A stretch of 64,000 nt of DNA, from the NCBI GenBank assembly GCA_047967505.1, contig CM106539.1; one strand, 5' to 3'. Of this stretch, positions 51,709 to 62,804 are shown piece after piece. The DNA is from Dipteris shenzhenensis. Lineage: Eukaryota > Polypodiophyta > Polypodiopsida > Gleicheniales. The notes under the pieces are model-generated. The model was not told the DNA's origin. It did no database searches and worked only from the letters and a program-made list of their open reading frames with translations. The translations under genes were made by a program, and so were the position numbers. Position 1 is the first letter of the stretch. The number at the start of each line of letters is the position of its first letter.

Positions 51709-52470
51709 ATGGCCGGCAGCAAGGATAATTTGTTTGGGATGCTTGGGACTAAGGACAAGCTTGATGGCACAAATTACCCCATGTGGGCCTATATGATGGG
51801 GCATATTTTGACTACCAAGAATTTGTGGAATATTGTTGCAAGCACTGAGGTCGGGCCTACTCGACCAGCTGCTTCTGATAATGCCTCTAGTACATTTGGT
51901 ACAGCCTCAAGCTCATATGGTGATGGGTCTAATGCTACTTCCGGTGCAGCTGCATCTTCCACTACAAGTACTTTGTCTCCTAATCAGGAGCAGATTCAGT
52001 GGGATGGATGTGATGCCAAAGCACATGCCTTGATTGCTTTTTCAATGAAAAGGGTCATTATCCCTCATATCCAATCTTGCAAGACAGCTAAGCAAGCAAG
52101 GGATCAGCTTGCATTCTTATATCGGGTGCGGAATGAGGCGAGGGTTTCCTATCTTCGCAAGCAGTTGAAGGACTTGAAGCTTGAAGAGGGTGGTAATATG
52201 GATGCCTATCTTACCAGTGTGAAGTATTTGAAAGAGCAGTTGGCCAACATTGATGAGGTGGTTCCTGATTCTCAGCTTGTTTCTAATACCCTTGATGGGT
52301 TTCCTGACTCCTACCAAGGCTCTGCTACTACTTTGAGGTTGGTTGCACATGGCAATGCCAACCATTATTCCTTTGACCAGCCGGTTGCCCTCTCATTACA
52401 GGAGAAACAAAGCCATGCAAACAGAAATGCTTCTATGGCTAGTGATCAAGCCTTTGCTGCACAGCATTAA
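51709..52470 (+). CDS. Copia D gag (254-codon open frame)
   Basis: Chosen start MAGSKDNLFGMLGTKDKLDG follows the leader; a longer frame opens 22 codons upstream, but the MAGSKDN start matches copia Gag style. It continues NYPMWAYMMGHILTTKNLWN, a Ser/Thr/Ala-rich insert (about residues 50-95), SKxxARDQLAFLYRVRNEAR-like core, VSYLRKQLKDLKLEEGGNMD and ANIDEVVPDSQLVSNTLDGF. This is the UBN2-type shell protein. A TAA stop separates it from its zinc knuckle at 52552. Confidence 0.85.
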   Translation: MAGSKDNLFGMLGTKDKLDGTNYPMWAYMMGHILTTKNLWNIVASTEVGPTRPAASDNASSTFGTASSSYGDGSNATSGAAASSTTSTLSPNQEQIQWDGCDAKAHALIAFSMKRVIIPHIQSCKTAKQARDQLAFLYRVRNEARVSYLRKQLKDLKLEEGGNMDAYLTSVKYLKEQLANIDEVVPDSQLVSNTLDGFPDSYQGSATTLRLVAHGNANHYSFDQPVALSLQEKQSHANRNASMASDQAFAAQH

Positions 52471-52551
52471 AACAAGGGCAAAGGCAAGGTTTCAACTAGT
52501 AAGCCCCTTATACACATGCTGGTCATGCCCATGATGCCTCTTCTTCTGAGG

Positions 52552-52735
52552 AGAAGAGGAAGAAAAAGAGATGCAACTATTGTAGGAAACCTGGGCATGA
52601 TATCTCTGAGTGCAAGAAGAGAATTGCATCTAAGAAGAAGAAGAAAGAGTCTGGTCTTGCAGTTTCTCGTACTCCTGGTCGAAATGATCGACATGAGTCA
52701 GCTAATTTTGCACATAACTAGCATTGGGCTTTGTC
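52552..52735 (+). pseudogene. Copia D zinc knuckle
   Basis: The conceptual frame gives EEKRKKKRCNYCRKPGHDIS ECKKR, a basic stretch plus a complete CX2CX4HX4C knuckle, then ASKKKKKESGLAVS. It is out of frame with the listed gag stop. Downstream protease sequence is replaced by a foreign insert. Confidence 0.8.
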
Positions 52736-52744
52736 AGTATAATA

Positions 52745-53375
52745 TGAAGAAACATGTGGCAAGCTATCCCTAAGAAAGGAAAGGAAAGATTGCAAGCATA
52801 ATGGAAATGAACTCAAATGGAAGTAGGCAATAGCAATGAACCAAAATACTCACATGTAGATAGCTTGATGTTGACCGATATTCAAAATACTCAAGACAAG
52901 TACAACAATATATAGTGTGAGCCTCTAGACTCTAGAAAGTCACAATGCATATGGGATAATCTTCCATATGACACGTGGCACTGTCTAAGACTCACTAGAC
53001 TATAAAATAAGTCTTAGGGACCAGCTTTGTCATTCAAATTCTCCCAGTGCACAATTTTCTTTTCATCTGATTGTGGCTTTTTCTCCTTGCCACTAACAAC
53101 ATGCCACACTCCATCTTTCATAAGTACAAGACGCACCTTTGTTTGCCATGTAGTGAAGTTCTTACCAGAAAACTTCTCGAACGAAATGGTAGTTGATTTG
53201 GAAGACTCCATGGCTGGAAAAGAGTAGAAATGCAAGTGTAACTATGGAAAGATCACCTTGGTAAGTTCTTCATGAGCTAGAGCAGGTCTAGAACTTCTTC
53301 ATGGCAGACAGAAGTAGAAGGACAGAAACTGTGAAATCAGTAGCAGCTCCAAGAGAATGACAGGCAATAGAGAAT
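52745..53375 (-). mobile_element. Foreign copia gag fragment inserted in copia D
   Basis: On the minus strand a frame starting near 53235 reads MESSKSTTISFEKFSGKNFT, then TWQTKVRLVLMKDGVWHVVS and GKEKKPQSDEKKI. This is the copia Gag N-terminal pattern (F-x-G-x-NF-x-x-W) of a family not otherwise seen here. Copia D protease and integrase N-terminus are missing at this place. The exact borders and any TSD were not found; the piece may be a truncated element with part of its LTR at 52.75-53.0 kb. Confidence 0.6.
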
Positions 53376-53880
53376 GAAAGCGGGCTAAAAATTGCCCACA
53401 TTAATACAGACAAGAGGGGTGAATATATGTCAAAGGAATTTGCTGATTTTTTGGCCTCACGTGGCATATATCATCAATGCATTGTACCTTACACTCCTCA
53501 GTAGAATCACGTGGCTGAGAGAAAGAATAGACCAGTCATGGAGATGGCCAGGTGAATGTTGAAAGGCAAGCATTTTTCTAACAAGTTGTGGTTGGATGTC
53601 GTTCTGTGTGCAAATAACATTTTGAGCAGATGTCCCACCAAGGCATTGAAGACCATCACACCTTATGGGGTTTGAATAGTTCATAAAATTTCTCACATGA
53701 GGACTTTTGGATGCTTGGCATATGCACATGTGCCTCCTCAGACACGCACACAGTTGGATGATAAAGCTGTCAAATGCATTTTTATTGGGTATAGCTCAGA
53801 GAGAGCAAGGGCTACAAGCTTTACCAGCCCCGCTTCGGCAAGGTCTTTGCTAGTAGGGATGTTGTGTTTTTTATTCTTCC
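53376..53880 (+). pseudogene. Copia D integrase, C-terminal two thirds
   Basis: Conceptual frames: LKIAHINTDKRGEYMSKEF (catalytic Asp block, DKRGEY), YTPQ-stop-NHVAERKNRPVMEM (catalytic Glu block with a stop), then RTFGCLAYAHVPPQTRTQLD and KAVKCIFIGYSSERA. The first catalytic Asp region was lost to the foreign insert. Several shifts occur. Confidence 0.8.
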
Positions 53881-53883
53881 TCT

Positions 53884-54834
53884 ATGCCTTTGCTGGACTG
53901 TCCAAAACAGCCCATTGTTGATGCCCCAGATCTCTTTGACAACTTGATGCCTTTGTTTCTGTCAGACTCTCATGATGATGTCCAATTTGAGGTTGCTCCT
54001 CTCTCTTCTATTAGTCATTTGCAGCCACGTGTGAAATCTGAAATTCAGCATGATTTACAGCCTGATATGCCTCAGCTTGATCAAGATATTGTGCACATGG
54101 CTCTTGACTAGGAGAGAGCTGAAATACAGGAACCCAAAAAGGTCCCCCATTGGCTCCTTGACACTTTAAAAGACAGCAAACAAGATGCTCCTTTGCCAGC
54201 CCGTACTAGAGCAGTTGTCTGCAAAGAGCATGCTAATTTGGTTGCTTCTGCATTGGTTGCTACAGCATGCAATGAAGAGCCATTATGCCATAAGGATGCC
54301 TTTCAAAATGAATGTTGGTTGAAGGCTATGCAAGCTGAATTGGATTTTATCTATGAGAATAACACTTGGGAGTTATGTGACTTGCCTCCTGGTAAGAATG
54401 CCATTGCTACTAAAACGGAAAGCTAATGGTTAAACGGATTAAACGGAAAGCTAATGGTTCAATGAAGCCCGTCTTGTTGCTAAGGGCTATGCACAGCAGC
54501 AAGGCATTGACTTTGAGGAGACTTTTGCCCCCACTCCCTGGATCACTACTATTAGGATTTTTATTGCCTTTGCTACCCACTTTCATTGGAGATACATCAG
54601 CTTGGTATTAAGACAGCTTTTCTTCATGGGCATTTGCAGGAGGAAGTCTATGTTACCCAACCTCTTGGCTTTGAGGTTGAAGGTTTTAAAAGGAAGGTAT
54701 GCCGCTTAAAGGAAGCCCTTTATGGATTGAAGCAGGCAGCCCGGGCTTGGTATTCCAAGATACATGTTCATTTGCTTAGTCTTGGATTCCAGAATAGCCC
54801 TAGTGAGGCTACCCTTTACATCCATAACTTGTAA
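53884..54834 (+). pseudogene. Copia D linker and RT N-terminal half
   Basis: 53884-54111 is the acidic linker. 54193-54426 has CHKDAFQNECWLKAMQAELD and FIYENNTWELCDLPPGKNAI. A 20-bp-scale duplication (aaacggaaagctaatggtt, twice at 54413-54458) breaks the K-WVYK block. Next come DFEETFAP in a shifted frame and 54586-54834 [40 protein letters not shown] and [22 protein letters not shown] is recognisable but multiply frameshifted. Confidence 0.85.
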
Positions 54835-55270
54835 GGGTGGGACAGATTTACTAATTTTTGTACTCTATGTGGATGACATGCTTGTGACTGGGACACATGC
54901 TGAGCAAATTGCAGCTTTTAAGCTTGACTAGCAAAAGAGATTTGCTATGTCTAATCTTGGTCTTTTGCATTACTATCTGGGCATTCAATTTGCTAGCAGT
55001 GAGGGGGGGGTATTTTGAGGTCACAATCCAAGTATATTGGACAGCTTTTGCAACGTTTCGGTTTGAAGATTGCAAGCCAGTATCCACACCATTAGAGTCT
55101 TGTTTTCACTTCTCTTCTGAGGATGGCAGTGGTGCATTTGATGTCACGCTCTATCAACAGGCAGAGTTGGTTGTTTAATTTATTTATGCCATACCATACC
55201 CGATCTTTAGTATGCTATCTCACAGTTGAGCAGATATATGCACAGCCCCTCTATGTGCCATTGATAGGCC
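54835..55270 (+). pseudogene. Copia D RT C-terminal part (YVDD)
   Basis: The DNA encodes FVLYVDDMLVTGTHAEQIAA (YVDD present) and FAMSNLGLLHYYLGIQFASS, then the RT/RNase H connection in altered frames. A G-run expansion near 55007 shifts the frame. Confidence 0.8.
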
Positions 55271-55799
55271 GTGAAGCGTGTCTTCACGTACCTCAAAAGC
55301 ACTCAGCATTTGGGCCTTCTCTATAGGGCCGATTCTTCAATTGTCATGCATGGGCTCACTGATAGTGATTGGGCTGGCTGTTCGGAGACCTGTGTGTCAC
55401 ATAGTGGCAACTGTTTCATGCTTGGTACTTCATGCATCTCTTGGTTCAACAAGAAGCGGACTACAATTGCTACTTCTAGCTGTGAGGCTGAGTACAGAGC
55501 AGCTTTTACCGGTACAATGGAGTGTGTTTGACTCCGGAAGTTACTTGCAGATCTTCATGCATGTCAAACCGCTCCTACCATCATCTTCACTAATAGTCAG
55601 AGTGCTTTGGCTGTACGGCCATGCCTGCATAAAGCATATTGAGGTTCACTATCACTATGTCAGAGAGAGATTATCAGCAGGTGATATTCAGTTGTCTTAT
55701 GTTCCCACTGAAGACAAGTTGGCAGATCTTTTTACGAAGGCTCTTCCTCGACCTAGTTTGAAGCTTTTTGGGCAAGCTTTAAACTTAGTACTTTTGTGA
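55271..55799 (+). pseudogene. Copia D RNase H
   Basis: 55271-55531 reads KRVFTYLKSTQHLGLLYRAD, HGLTDSDWAGCSETCVSHSG and TIATSSCEAEYRAAFTGTME. After a stop/shift, the other frame gives CIKHIEVHYHYVRERLSAGD, IQLSYVPTEDKLADLFTKAL and a stop at 55799. The catalytic acidic blocks DSDWAG and EAEYR are intact but split between frames. Confidence 0.85.
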
Positions 55800-55922
55800 C
55801 TTGATCTGTTATGCTCTGTACAGTCATAGGTTGCTATATCCCTACAGGATGAGCATGTGCAACCATGACATTAGTTATTTAGGTATTCTGAGATGTGTCC
55901 ACGATACTTCAGCCCATACCAT

Positions 55923-55931
55923 GGAGGAGGG
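55923..55931 (+). other. Polypurine tract of copia D
   Basis: ggaggaggg lies two bases before the 3' LTR start TGTAGGCC. Confidence 0.75.
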
Positions 55932-55933
55932 TT

Positions 55934-56198
55934 TGTAGGCCATTCTATGGGCTATCCATAGGTGCCACTCATTCCTTGGTATGTGCCTTGTAGGCCCAAT
56001 TATAAGTTAGGTCAGTTGGTACAGTTAGTACATGTACCAATTAGGACACTTAGTCCAGTTAGGACACCCTGTCTTAGGGTTTTATTATATTGGGTGTCTC
56101 TTGTACTTTCACTCAGTATTGGAACAATTCATTACAGCAACTCGTTTTTGTCATCATTGCCTCATTTCTTGAGATTCCATTGCTTTCCCTAGCCTACA
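55934..56198 (+). repeat. 3' LTR of copia D (265 bp)
   Basis: Same ends as 46929-47218. Includes tcttagggttttattatattgggtgtctcttg, not seen in the 5' LTR, and lacks the extra ttttgcagcaattcatt copies of the 5' LTR. Confidence 0.9.
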
Positions 56199-56400
56199 CC
56201 CAGTTGACCTTTGTAAAGTTGCCAAAGGATAGATTTGTATTGAAGTATTGCAATTGTTGTTGGCCGATGTTCCAATAATGTATTATGAACCCAACAAATA
56301 ATATGCACAACCACCCTACCAAAGCATATAACTCCTTGTCATAATTGTGGTGGTTGAAAAGATCAAGTAATCTCTTTACCATGCTAAACTATAAATGAGC
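56199..56400 (-). pseudogene. Ty3/gypsy RNase H N-terminal fragment
   Basis: The minus strand encodes LFNHHNYDKELYALVGWL, the start of gypsy RNase H (typical Y-x-x-YDKELYALV). The rest of the frame is weakly similar. It lies on the wrong side of the VADALSR end block at 57.3 kb for a simple collinear element, so it is a second fragment or rearranged. Confidence 0.55.
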
Positions 56401-56649
56401 GTTTTCACAAGAACACACAACAAAATCTCACAACCGTGCAAGAACGGTAAAGTCCCAGCCATATCTCTCATTTAATCACAACCCAATTCTCTATTAATTC
56501 TCCAAGTCCAGACAAGAGCCGCTAGACCCTAGACTTCCAAATAAACTTAGCAACTTGCCAAGAGTCCATGCATTAGGTCCCCCCCTTTTTGGGGACTCTC
56601 ATGCACCCTTCTCTATGGTTATAAGTATTAGAAAGTGTTCTAATGATTG

Positions 56650-57345
56650 AGATCAAAGAAACTCATAAAGTGAACGAGTATGTCGAGAGTCTTTGGCCTA
56701 AGGCTTCGGTGACTAAAACCGAGCTTATAGGTGACCTGGCACCTAGACATGCCATACATATGCAAGATGTACCATAGATGATGGTATGCTTAAAAGAAGT
56801 GGCAAGGTAGTAGTACTTAATTGGAATGATCTCTTGCAAAAGGTATGCCATGATTGTCCATGTGTGTGACATTCAGGTGTCAAGAAGACATACGAGCTTG
56901 TAAAATGTCGCCAAAGATGAAAAAACATATCCATGGATATGCTACACGATGTTGCTCCTGTGAAATGTGGTATGACCTCAGACGGATCAATTGACAAAGG
57001 TCCTTAGAGGGATAATTTAGCAGCTTGTCATAATCCTGTGTGTACAAAGTTGTACTCATTGTTTCGCCTATGTGTATACTGTTATGGTGTGAATATGGTT
57101 GGTTACAAACTTTGTCACTCAAACTAAATTATCAAGGACTAAGCATGTCGAGGTCTTGGTGATGGTTGCAAGAAGACTAGAGACTACTATGGGTTCTATA
57201 TGTGCAATTTCCAAAAGGCTATGGTGTGTGGAAGTGCCTAGGCAATCCATATATGTAGCCATGAAACTCATGTTATGCATAATGCGTGACAATGCATCAG
57301 CAACTTTATTATCCTTCCCTATTTGGTACCAACCATAAAAAACTC
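56650..57345 (-). pseudogene. Ty3/gypsy RNase H end and integrase region, degraded
   Basis: The minus strand reads KDNKVADALSRIMHNMSFMA near 57270-57330, the hallmark end of gypsy RNase H. Downstream frames (56743-57122) contain LRSYHISQEQHRVAYPWICF and CHTHGQSWHTFCKR but no clear HHCC or DDE motifs, so the integrase is uncertain. Confidence 0.5.
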
Positions 57346-57399
57346 ATAGTGACCAAATTTGCTTCTAAAAGCAATTTCATGCACATCCTAAGCTCGAAT

Positions 57400-57665
57400 C
57401 CTAATCTAATGGTAGCCCCATTTAAGCTCGATCTTACTATAGATTATAGCAACATATAATATATCCACCAAATCATAAATTCTTGCCATCAAATATCTGT
57501 GTTTAATAATAATGTTATTCAAACCTCGATAATCGATACACAATTGAAATGTATCCTCTTTCTATTTTTTAAATATAACCGGCGAAGCAAAAGGTGAGAA
57601 ACTGGATTGAATTTGCCCCAGCTTGAGTTATTCTTCCAAGTGTGTATGCATCTCGTCTTCTTCCG
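57400..57665 (-). pseudogene. Ty3/gypsy RT N-terminal fragment
   Basis: The minus strand gives QIQSSFSPFASPVIF, then DTFQLCIDYRGLNNI, the gypsy RT box (G-x-I-x-x-S-x-SP-ASPV...K-DG-x-R-x-CVDYR-LN). The palm with the catalytic Asp pair is deleted, because sequence jumps to the RNase H end near 57345. The Lys/Asp stretch of the box holds a stop. Confidence 0.7.
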
Positions 57666-57829
57666 TAAAACTCTACTTATAAGGTGGTCTATGGACAAGT
57701 TTTGCCTTAAGAATAAGTTCAATTTTGTGTCGAACATCTCTTTGCGGAGGTAGCCCGAATGGTAATTCATCTTTAAAACAATCAAAGAACTCATTGAGAA
57801 TCTGATTGGCTAATGCAGCCATCTCCTCA

Positions 57830-58330
57830 TCTTAGGTAGCCAAAGAGTTTGTTGCAACATGCATCCATGCACGACTCAACAGATGCACAACAAAGAAACA
57901 AAAACTCCCTTGGAGTCTTTTGGACGTCCATAGTCAAGATTAAAGGACCTTGAGGAAGACATTTCTCACCTTGAAGAACATACACCACACCATCCAATTC
58001 AAATTGGAAGATGTGCTTTTGCCAATCCATGACAGGAATTTTCTTCGAGTCCCATGCCATTCCAAGAGCAACATCTTTTGGATGTCGATAGTCGAGATTA
58101 AAGGACCTTGAGGAAGATCTTTCATATCTTGAAGAAATACACCAAACCATCCAATTCAAATTGGTAGATGTGTTTTTGCCAATCCACAACAAGATTTTTC
58201 TTCAAGTGCCACGCCATTCCCACTGCTGCATCTGTGCAAGCAAGTCTGATAATTGCAAAATCCAGCTTCTCCACATAGTCTTCGATGCATATTTCCAACT
58301 GTGTCACCCTTTGGTCCCACACCTCGATTG
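57830..58330 (-). pseudogene. Ty3/gypsy aspartic-protease C-terminal region, tandemly duplicated
   Basis: The minus strand encodes GMAWHLKKNLVVDWQKHIYQ, FELDGLVYFFK and again VALGMAWDSKKIPVMDWQKH, IFQFELDGVVYVLQGEK. This fits the region just after the retropepsin core (D-x-x-LGM-x-WL...DW). The unit is repeated with a 158-bp period (57931 and 58089 anchors). Confidence 0.65.
57915..58215 (-). repeat. Tandem duplication, 158-bp period, in gypsy pol
   Basis: tagtcaagattaaaggacct at 57931 recurs as tagtcgagattaaaggacct at 58089, and the ccatccaattcaaattgg block recurs at the same spacing. Confidence 0.85.
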
Positions 58331-58659
58331 GACTATCATATGCATCCTATGTATAAGCATAGTCGGATGGACTTGTTTTCAAATTAAGTCTCTTTACTAG
58401 TTTGAAATGACATGACGTTGTGTGTCGACACTGAGACCAACAACACAAAGACGTCATGCTTGGTCACTTGCCCTTTCATCTTTATTAACTCCAATCCTTT
58501 GCAAAATTAGAATACCCTGCTGTCAAGGGTTTTGAAAGGATATTATCAATGCATTATTAAGTTTTTAAGAAACAGAAACACAAAATAAAACAGATTCTAA
58601 GCTCTAAGGGATCCCATTTGCTGGATTTGAAGCCCCTCAGCTTTGAAGACCCTCGAATT

Positions 58660-58930
58660 CTGAATCTCAGCCATGCTACGAGTTTGTTTTTCAAACAATC
58701 CTTCCTATGATATGACTTAAGGCATCCAAAACACAAACTTTCTTTTCTTGCCTTCTTCTGAGAATTACCATCTCAACCATGCTACGGGTTTTGTGACAAT
58801 CCTTCCAATGATGTGGCTGAAGACATCCAAAACACAAACTTCCTTTTCTAGCCTTCTCCTTATGTTCAAGAGTTAAAGAAGATTTCAACCAACCCCAATT
58901 AGCCATAGGGGATACTTTTCTCTTCACCAA
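58660..58930 (-). pseudogene. Ty3/gypsy gag zinc-knuckle region, duplicated
   Basis: The minus strand reads KEKARKGSLCFGCLQPHHWK DC, a Cys/His knuckle one residue off the standard CX2CX4HX4C spacing. A second copy follows in another frame (KKVCVLDALSHIIGR is its shifted translation). The aacacaaactt.cttttct DNA blocks are spaced about 105 bp apart. Two tandem knuckles thus arose by local duplication. Confidence 0.65.
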
Positions 58931-59049
58931 TCTGGCAATACTTGGCTAAAAAGCACTGCCAGTGATTGTAGCCTACTTGGCTTGATTACTAGATTGCTAT
59001 AAAGTTCCTTTCCTCCCAAACTTTTTCTATAAAGTAGGTTTCTTTGGGG

Positions 59050-59930
59050 ACTTATACTGAGTCCTGAGTCCAAGGATGCACAAAACCTCTTGTCCTGCCT
59101 CTTGCATCCTCATAGTTTAATGCAATCGCAATTGCATCATTAAGCACCTTAGTGCATTTCCCTCTAACTTCCATTTTATTCTATCATTTAAACCACATAT
59201 ATAGTCCTTGACTTGAGCAAACTCTGGTAGAGAGCCAAGGATCTTCATAACAACCTCCCAAAACTTATTAGTGTATTCAACTACTAATAAATTCCTTTTC
59301 TTGAGATATCAATACTAATCCCATGCTCTAGAAGCCTCATTTGGTGGCAAGAAATGCTTCTTAAACTCCGATTTAAAATTTTCCCACGTGAATGGAGCTA
59401 ATCCATCCTTTTGCAGTTTTATCCAGCACCTATCTGCAGCTTCCACGAACATATGTGTGGCTTCGTGGACCTTCATTATATCATTGTGAACTTCACAAAT
59501 AGCAAATGTTTCATCCCAGTTGTGAAGCTAAAGCTACCCTTCAATGACATCTGAATTTCTACCATCCACCCACCCAGCACATGTTTCTGGCCTATAATTT
59601 GCTATATTATGCCATTTCAGTTTAGCCTTTACTAGCACTAACTCACCAGACTCAAGTTCCACTATCCCCTTCACCTTATCTTCTCTTGAAGGTCTATCTG
59701 TCAATGCATGAATGACTCTAAATAATTCTTCATGTCCATCATTGGCTTCCAACTGTTCAGCCAGTAAGGCATCCTCTAAATTCCTAATCCTCGTGTTAAA
59801 AGACTATGATTCTCGGGCCATATGGCATGATACCTGTTGTATCGGCCGAAGTTCCAATCCTATGGGACCCACAAAAGTAGTATCATCCTCAATTTCCATT
59901 TGTTGGTAATTATTGCTCTCCATATTTATG
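59050..59930 (-). pseudogene. Ty3/gypsy gag
   Basis: A probable start at about 59926 reads MESNNYQQMEIEDDTTFVG; 59534-59752 gives EANDGHEELFRVIHALTDRP. Further on is the Retrotrans_gag core: APFTWENFKSEFKKHFLPPN, YTNKFWEVVMKILGSLPEF and KDYICGLNDRIKWKL. Stops occur at several places (after HMARES, after DVIEG). The order fits the left-hand protease and RT pieces, so 56.65-59.93 kb is one gypsy element with internal deletions. LTRs were not found. Confidence 0.75.
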
Positions 59931-60229
59931 GAGATTTTCCCTTTTTGATTTTGTTTTTATTTTAAATGTAGGAATCCCACTTTAAAAAAGCTAAGAGCAC
60001 TTCCCCTATACTGGGGAAACAAACTGCAACAAATGGAATAAACTGCAATTTCCAAGCAAAACAATTGAACCTCAATCAAAGCTGAATTTTAAAAGGGAAG
60101 AGAGAAAGATCCATGGTCCAATTATAGTCTTGATCTTGGGTCAGGCTTTTATTTTAACATTGCCTGACATTACCGAGCCCTTAATGCCTTTTTCAAAGCT
60201 CTGATGAAAACATTTATGGCCAATTTGTG

Positions 60230-61350
60230 CAGTGCAGCTTCATAGGAGATTTATGCATGTACATGGAGATGGTTTGAGAGCCTAGGGCTCCACATAGACA
60301 AGCTACCTCTCTTTTAGTACAGTGTTGAGCCCCCCTCTATCCCACTCACATATAACAAGTGAACCAGGTCATCCAAGAGGATCTTCTACAGTTACACGCA
60401 TTTAGGACTTGGTTGGCACCTCGTGAGCTCCCTGTGAAGGAGCTTCTATAGAGACCACTGCCTACGGATTTGCTTCATCGACCCACTCCTCCAATCCTTG
60501 AGGATATCAATAGGGAAGTTCCGGGTAACACACCATCTCCATATTGAGAGTCATTGGGCGGAGGGCATACACATAGAGGGCGGCATCTGCACCTTTTGCG
60601 AGTCTTGAGAGATTGAGTCAGAGGAGCATTTCACTTTCAGGTGCCCTGTGTAATACGAGATCAGAGATTGCTATCACTGCCTTTTTAGAGATGGCTTTGA
60701 ATCCCTACCCAGTTTCCTATCCTAAACATACCAAAGATGCTTGGTGTCCTTAATCCATGAGGTTGTCCGACACAAGGAGCGGTTGCTCGGGGCACATAGG
60801 GGAGATCACGACACACAGCCAAACTCCACTCAGAGTACAATCACTGAGCATTTCCATCCAGATAGCCGACCAGTAGGACCCACCTAGGGGCGGTTGAAAG
60901 GACCGGAGCCAGAGTTAGAGATACGTCAGATTCGTCAGCGCACTGAGGCACATATCAAATTAGGGGACCTTCCTCCCATGCTCATTAGACCAGAGGCACG
61001 ACCAGAGGCACGACCTATAGGGGTGATGGTGGCACTTGCTCGCCCACAGGGCTATAGCCAGGAGACCACAACAGGCGACACAGGTCGACAGTTGTCAACA
61101 CTCTATCACAAGTTCTATGCCACCACTACAGCCTCGCACATCGACGCCCCCCTCCCAGGGTTGACGCCCCCATCGGCTCCCACTTCATGAGCTCGGAGAG
61201 TTCTCTCTATGTATCGACGCCGTTATGATCAGTATTATGAGTTTTATTTTGTATTCGTCATGGGTGCTGATGCCCGCTTAGTGGCTCCACCCCTCAGCTC
61301 ATTGTATCAGTCTCATAGACCCTTTGGTTTTCCGAAGACTTTTAATAAAC
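60230..61350 (+). mobile_element. LINE 3' fragment (family of 47.6 kb), with C-terminal tail
   Basis: The plus strand aligns with 50150-51330. Blocks: RWFESLGLHIDKLP-type start, GKFRVTHHLHIES, CTFCES-stop and ESEEHFTFRCPV (finger, damaged), then NSTQSTITEHFHPDSRP with the PIP-like QSTITEHF at 60831-60854. 60894-61190 gives IRQRTEAHIKLGDLPPML and a (RPEA)2 duplication. The end is ccgaagacttttaataaac with a (cttt)n tail. 5'-truncated near 60230 against gypsy sequence. It confirms that the tail beyond the finger is part of the LINE protein. Confidence 0.75.
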
Positions 61351-62263
61351 TTTCTTTCTTTCTTAGATATTGTGGAGCACCTTGTGCCAAGGCATCTAGC
61401 CTTCTATGAGGTGTAAGGAAGTTCGCACAGCTCCTCCATCTTTTTATTTAGGCCAATGTTCAGAAATCAGCTCCAATTCTTCATTAGTAGCAGCCAAAGA
61501 CATTCACAAATGAAGACATAGACATGATAGCAAGAGGGTTTGCATGATTCAGATTAGAAAACAATAAAATTAAAGAAATCATCTCTTGTATATAAGTTTA
61601 GAAAAAGACAGAAATCAATCCAATACATCATATCAGTAGCCAAAGATGACAAATGAACGCTGATTGACATGTTGCAAGGACATTTGCATTGTCCAGATTG
61701 GAAACAGAAAAGGAAAATGTTGTTGAAAATAATCGGGAAAACGTGTTACCTTCCCCCTGCTCCAATGCTGTAACTCAAACATGCCTGAAATGAGAACCAA
61801 TATTGTTAAGACCATATTTCCAAGCAGCTTGCACAACAATTTTACACCTTTTTCCACCTAATGTAATGCACACAAAAAACACCACTTAGAAAACATGAAT
61901 TGCCACCATTGCTTCAGGATACTCCAGGCTTCACAGATAGGAGGCCGTATTTATTTCTTCAGAATTCATTGTTTGGACCAATTGGTCCTACACATAAAGT
62001 TTGCATATGCTTCTACAAAGTAAATCTAAATCTAAATCTAAATCCTCAAGAAATGACACCACTTCACTTTAGCTTGCCTCTGAAACCAGACGAAGGGAGC
62101 TCACCTCAGGAGACAATAATACCGCACAATAGATGCTACAAAACGCTGCAACCACTGCAGTCAATAAGGAAAGTTCTCGCTTCAACTACAACACACATAA
62201 TTCAATGTTACTAGATTCAAACAAAATTATATTTCTATCATATGACATCAGAAAGCAGATCCA

Positions 62264-62326
<63 letters not shown>

Positions 62327-62804
62327 TCCAACCAAAGAGTATCGACTGGCCTGATAACAGGTTTTACACTTTGAGGTAAAGTATACTAACTCTCAATAAG
62401 CTCTGCTGAAGTTTGATCAAAATAGAAAGGTTCATGAACAAATTCTCAGACAAATTGCTGATTGTGCAGACAAATTTTGCAACTTGAGCTAAAGTATGTC
62501 AGCTCTAAACGAGCTATAATAAGGTTTGGGTTGGTAAAAGGAGGATGAGATATTAGCGCAACTTATCTTCCTTGTGATTGAAACAGAGTCTTATGGGGCT
62601 AGGAAAGGTTTGGAAAGGAAGATATCAGCAGCTTAACAAGATGGGGAATTTGTCATTAAAGAGTTTTGATAATGGACATAGGTCTGAAGAACTCATTGAA
62701 CTCTTATGTTTGTGATTGCTTTCGGACCTGTAAATAACCTATTTGTCTAGAACTATGTGGCGTTTGATAACATAGAAGATAGGTATCCAATCATTGCCTT
62801 CGTA
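61351..62804. other. No gene recognised; contains TC/AC microsatellite
   Basis: AT-rich sequence with short frames. A (TC)n(AC)n microsatellite lies at 62267-62327. A minus-strand GCATG...GGGGAAG stretch near 61750-61785 has acceptor- and donor-like edges but is too short to call. Confidence 0.35.
62267..62327. repeat. Compound microsatellite (TC)n(AC)n
   Basis: About 20 TC units followed by about 10 AC units. Confidence 0.95.

Larger units (their letters stand above)
46929..56198 (+). mobile_element. Ty1/copia retrotransposon D with nested insertions
   Basis: Two LTRs with the inverted ends TGTAGGC/GCCTACA (46929-47218 and 55934-56198) enclose a leader, gag, integrase, RT and RNase H, and a purine tract before the 3' LTR. 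A LINE (47567-51347) splits the leader, and a foreign minus-strand gag fragment replaces the protease region (about 52745-53375). The flanks cccga and cccag are not an exact TSD. No TGGTATCAGAGC site follows the 5' LTR. All coding parts are damaged. Confidence 0.9.

Noticed and set aside
46924-56203. A 5-bp TSD for copia D (cccga/cccag).
   Set aside because: Only three of five positions agree. The two sides also lie in different older elements (L1 on the left, gypsy on the right), so the locus was probably rearranged.
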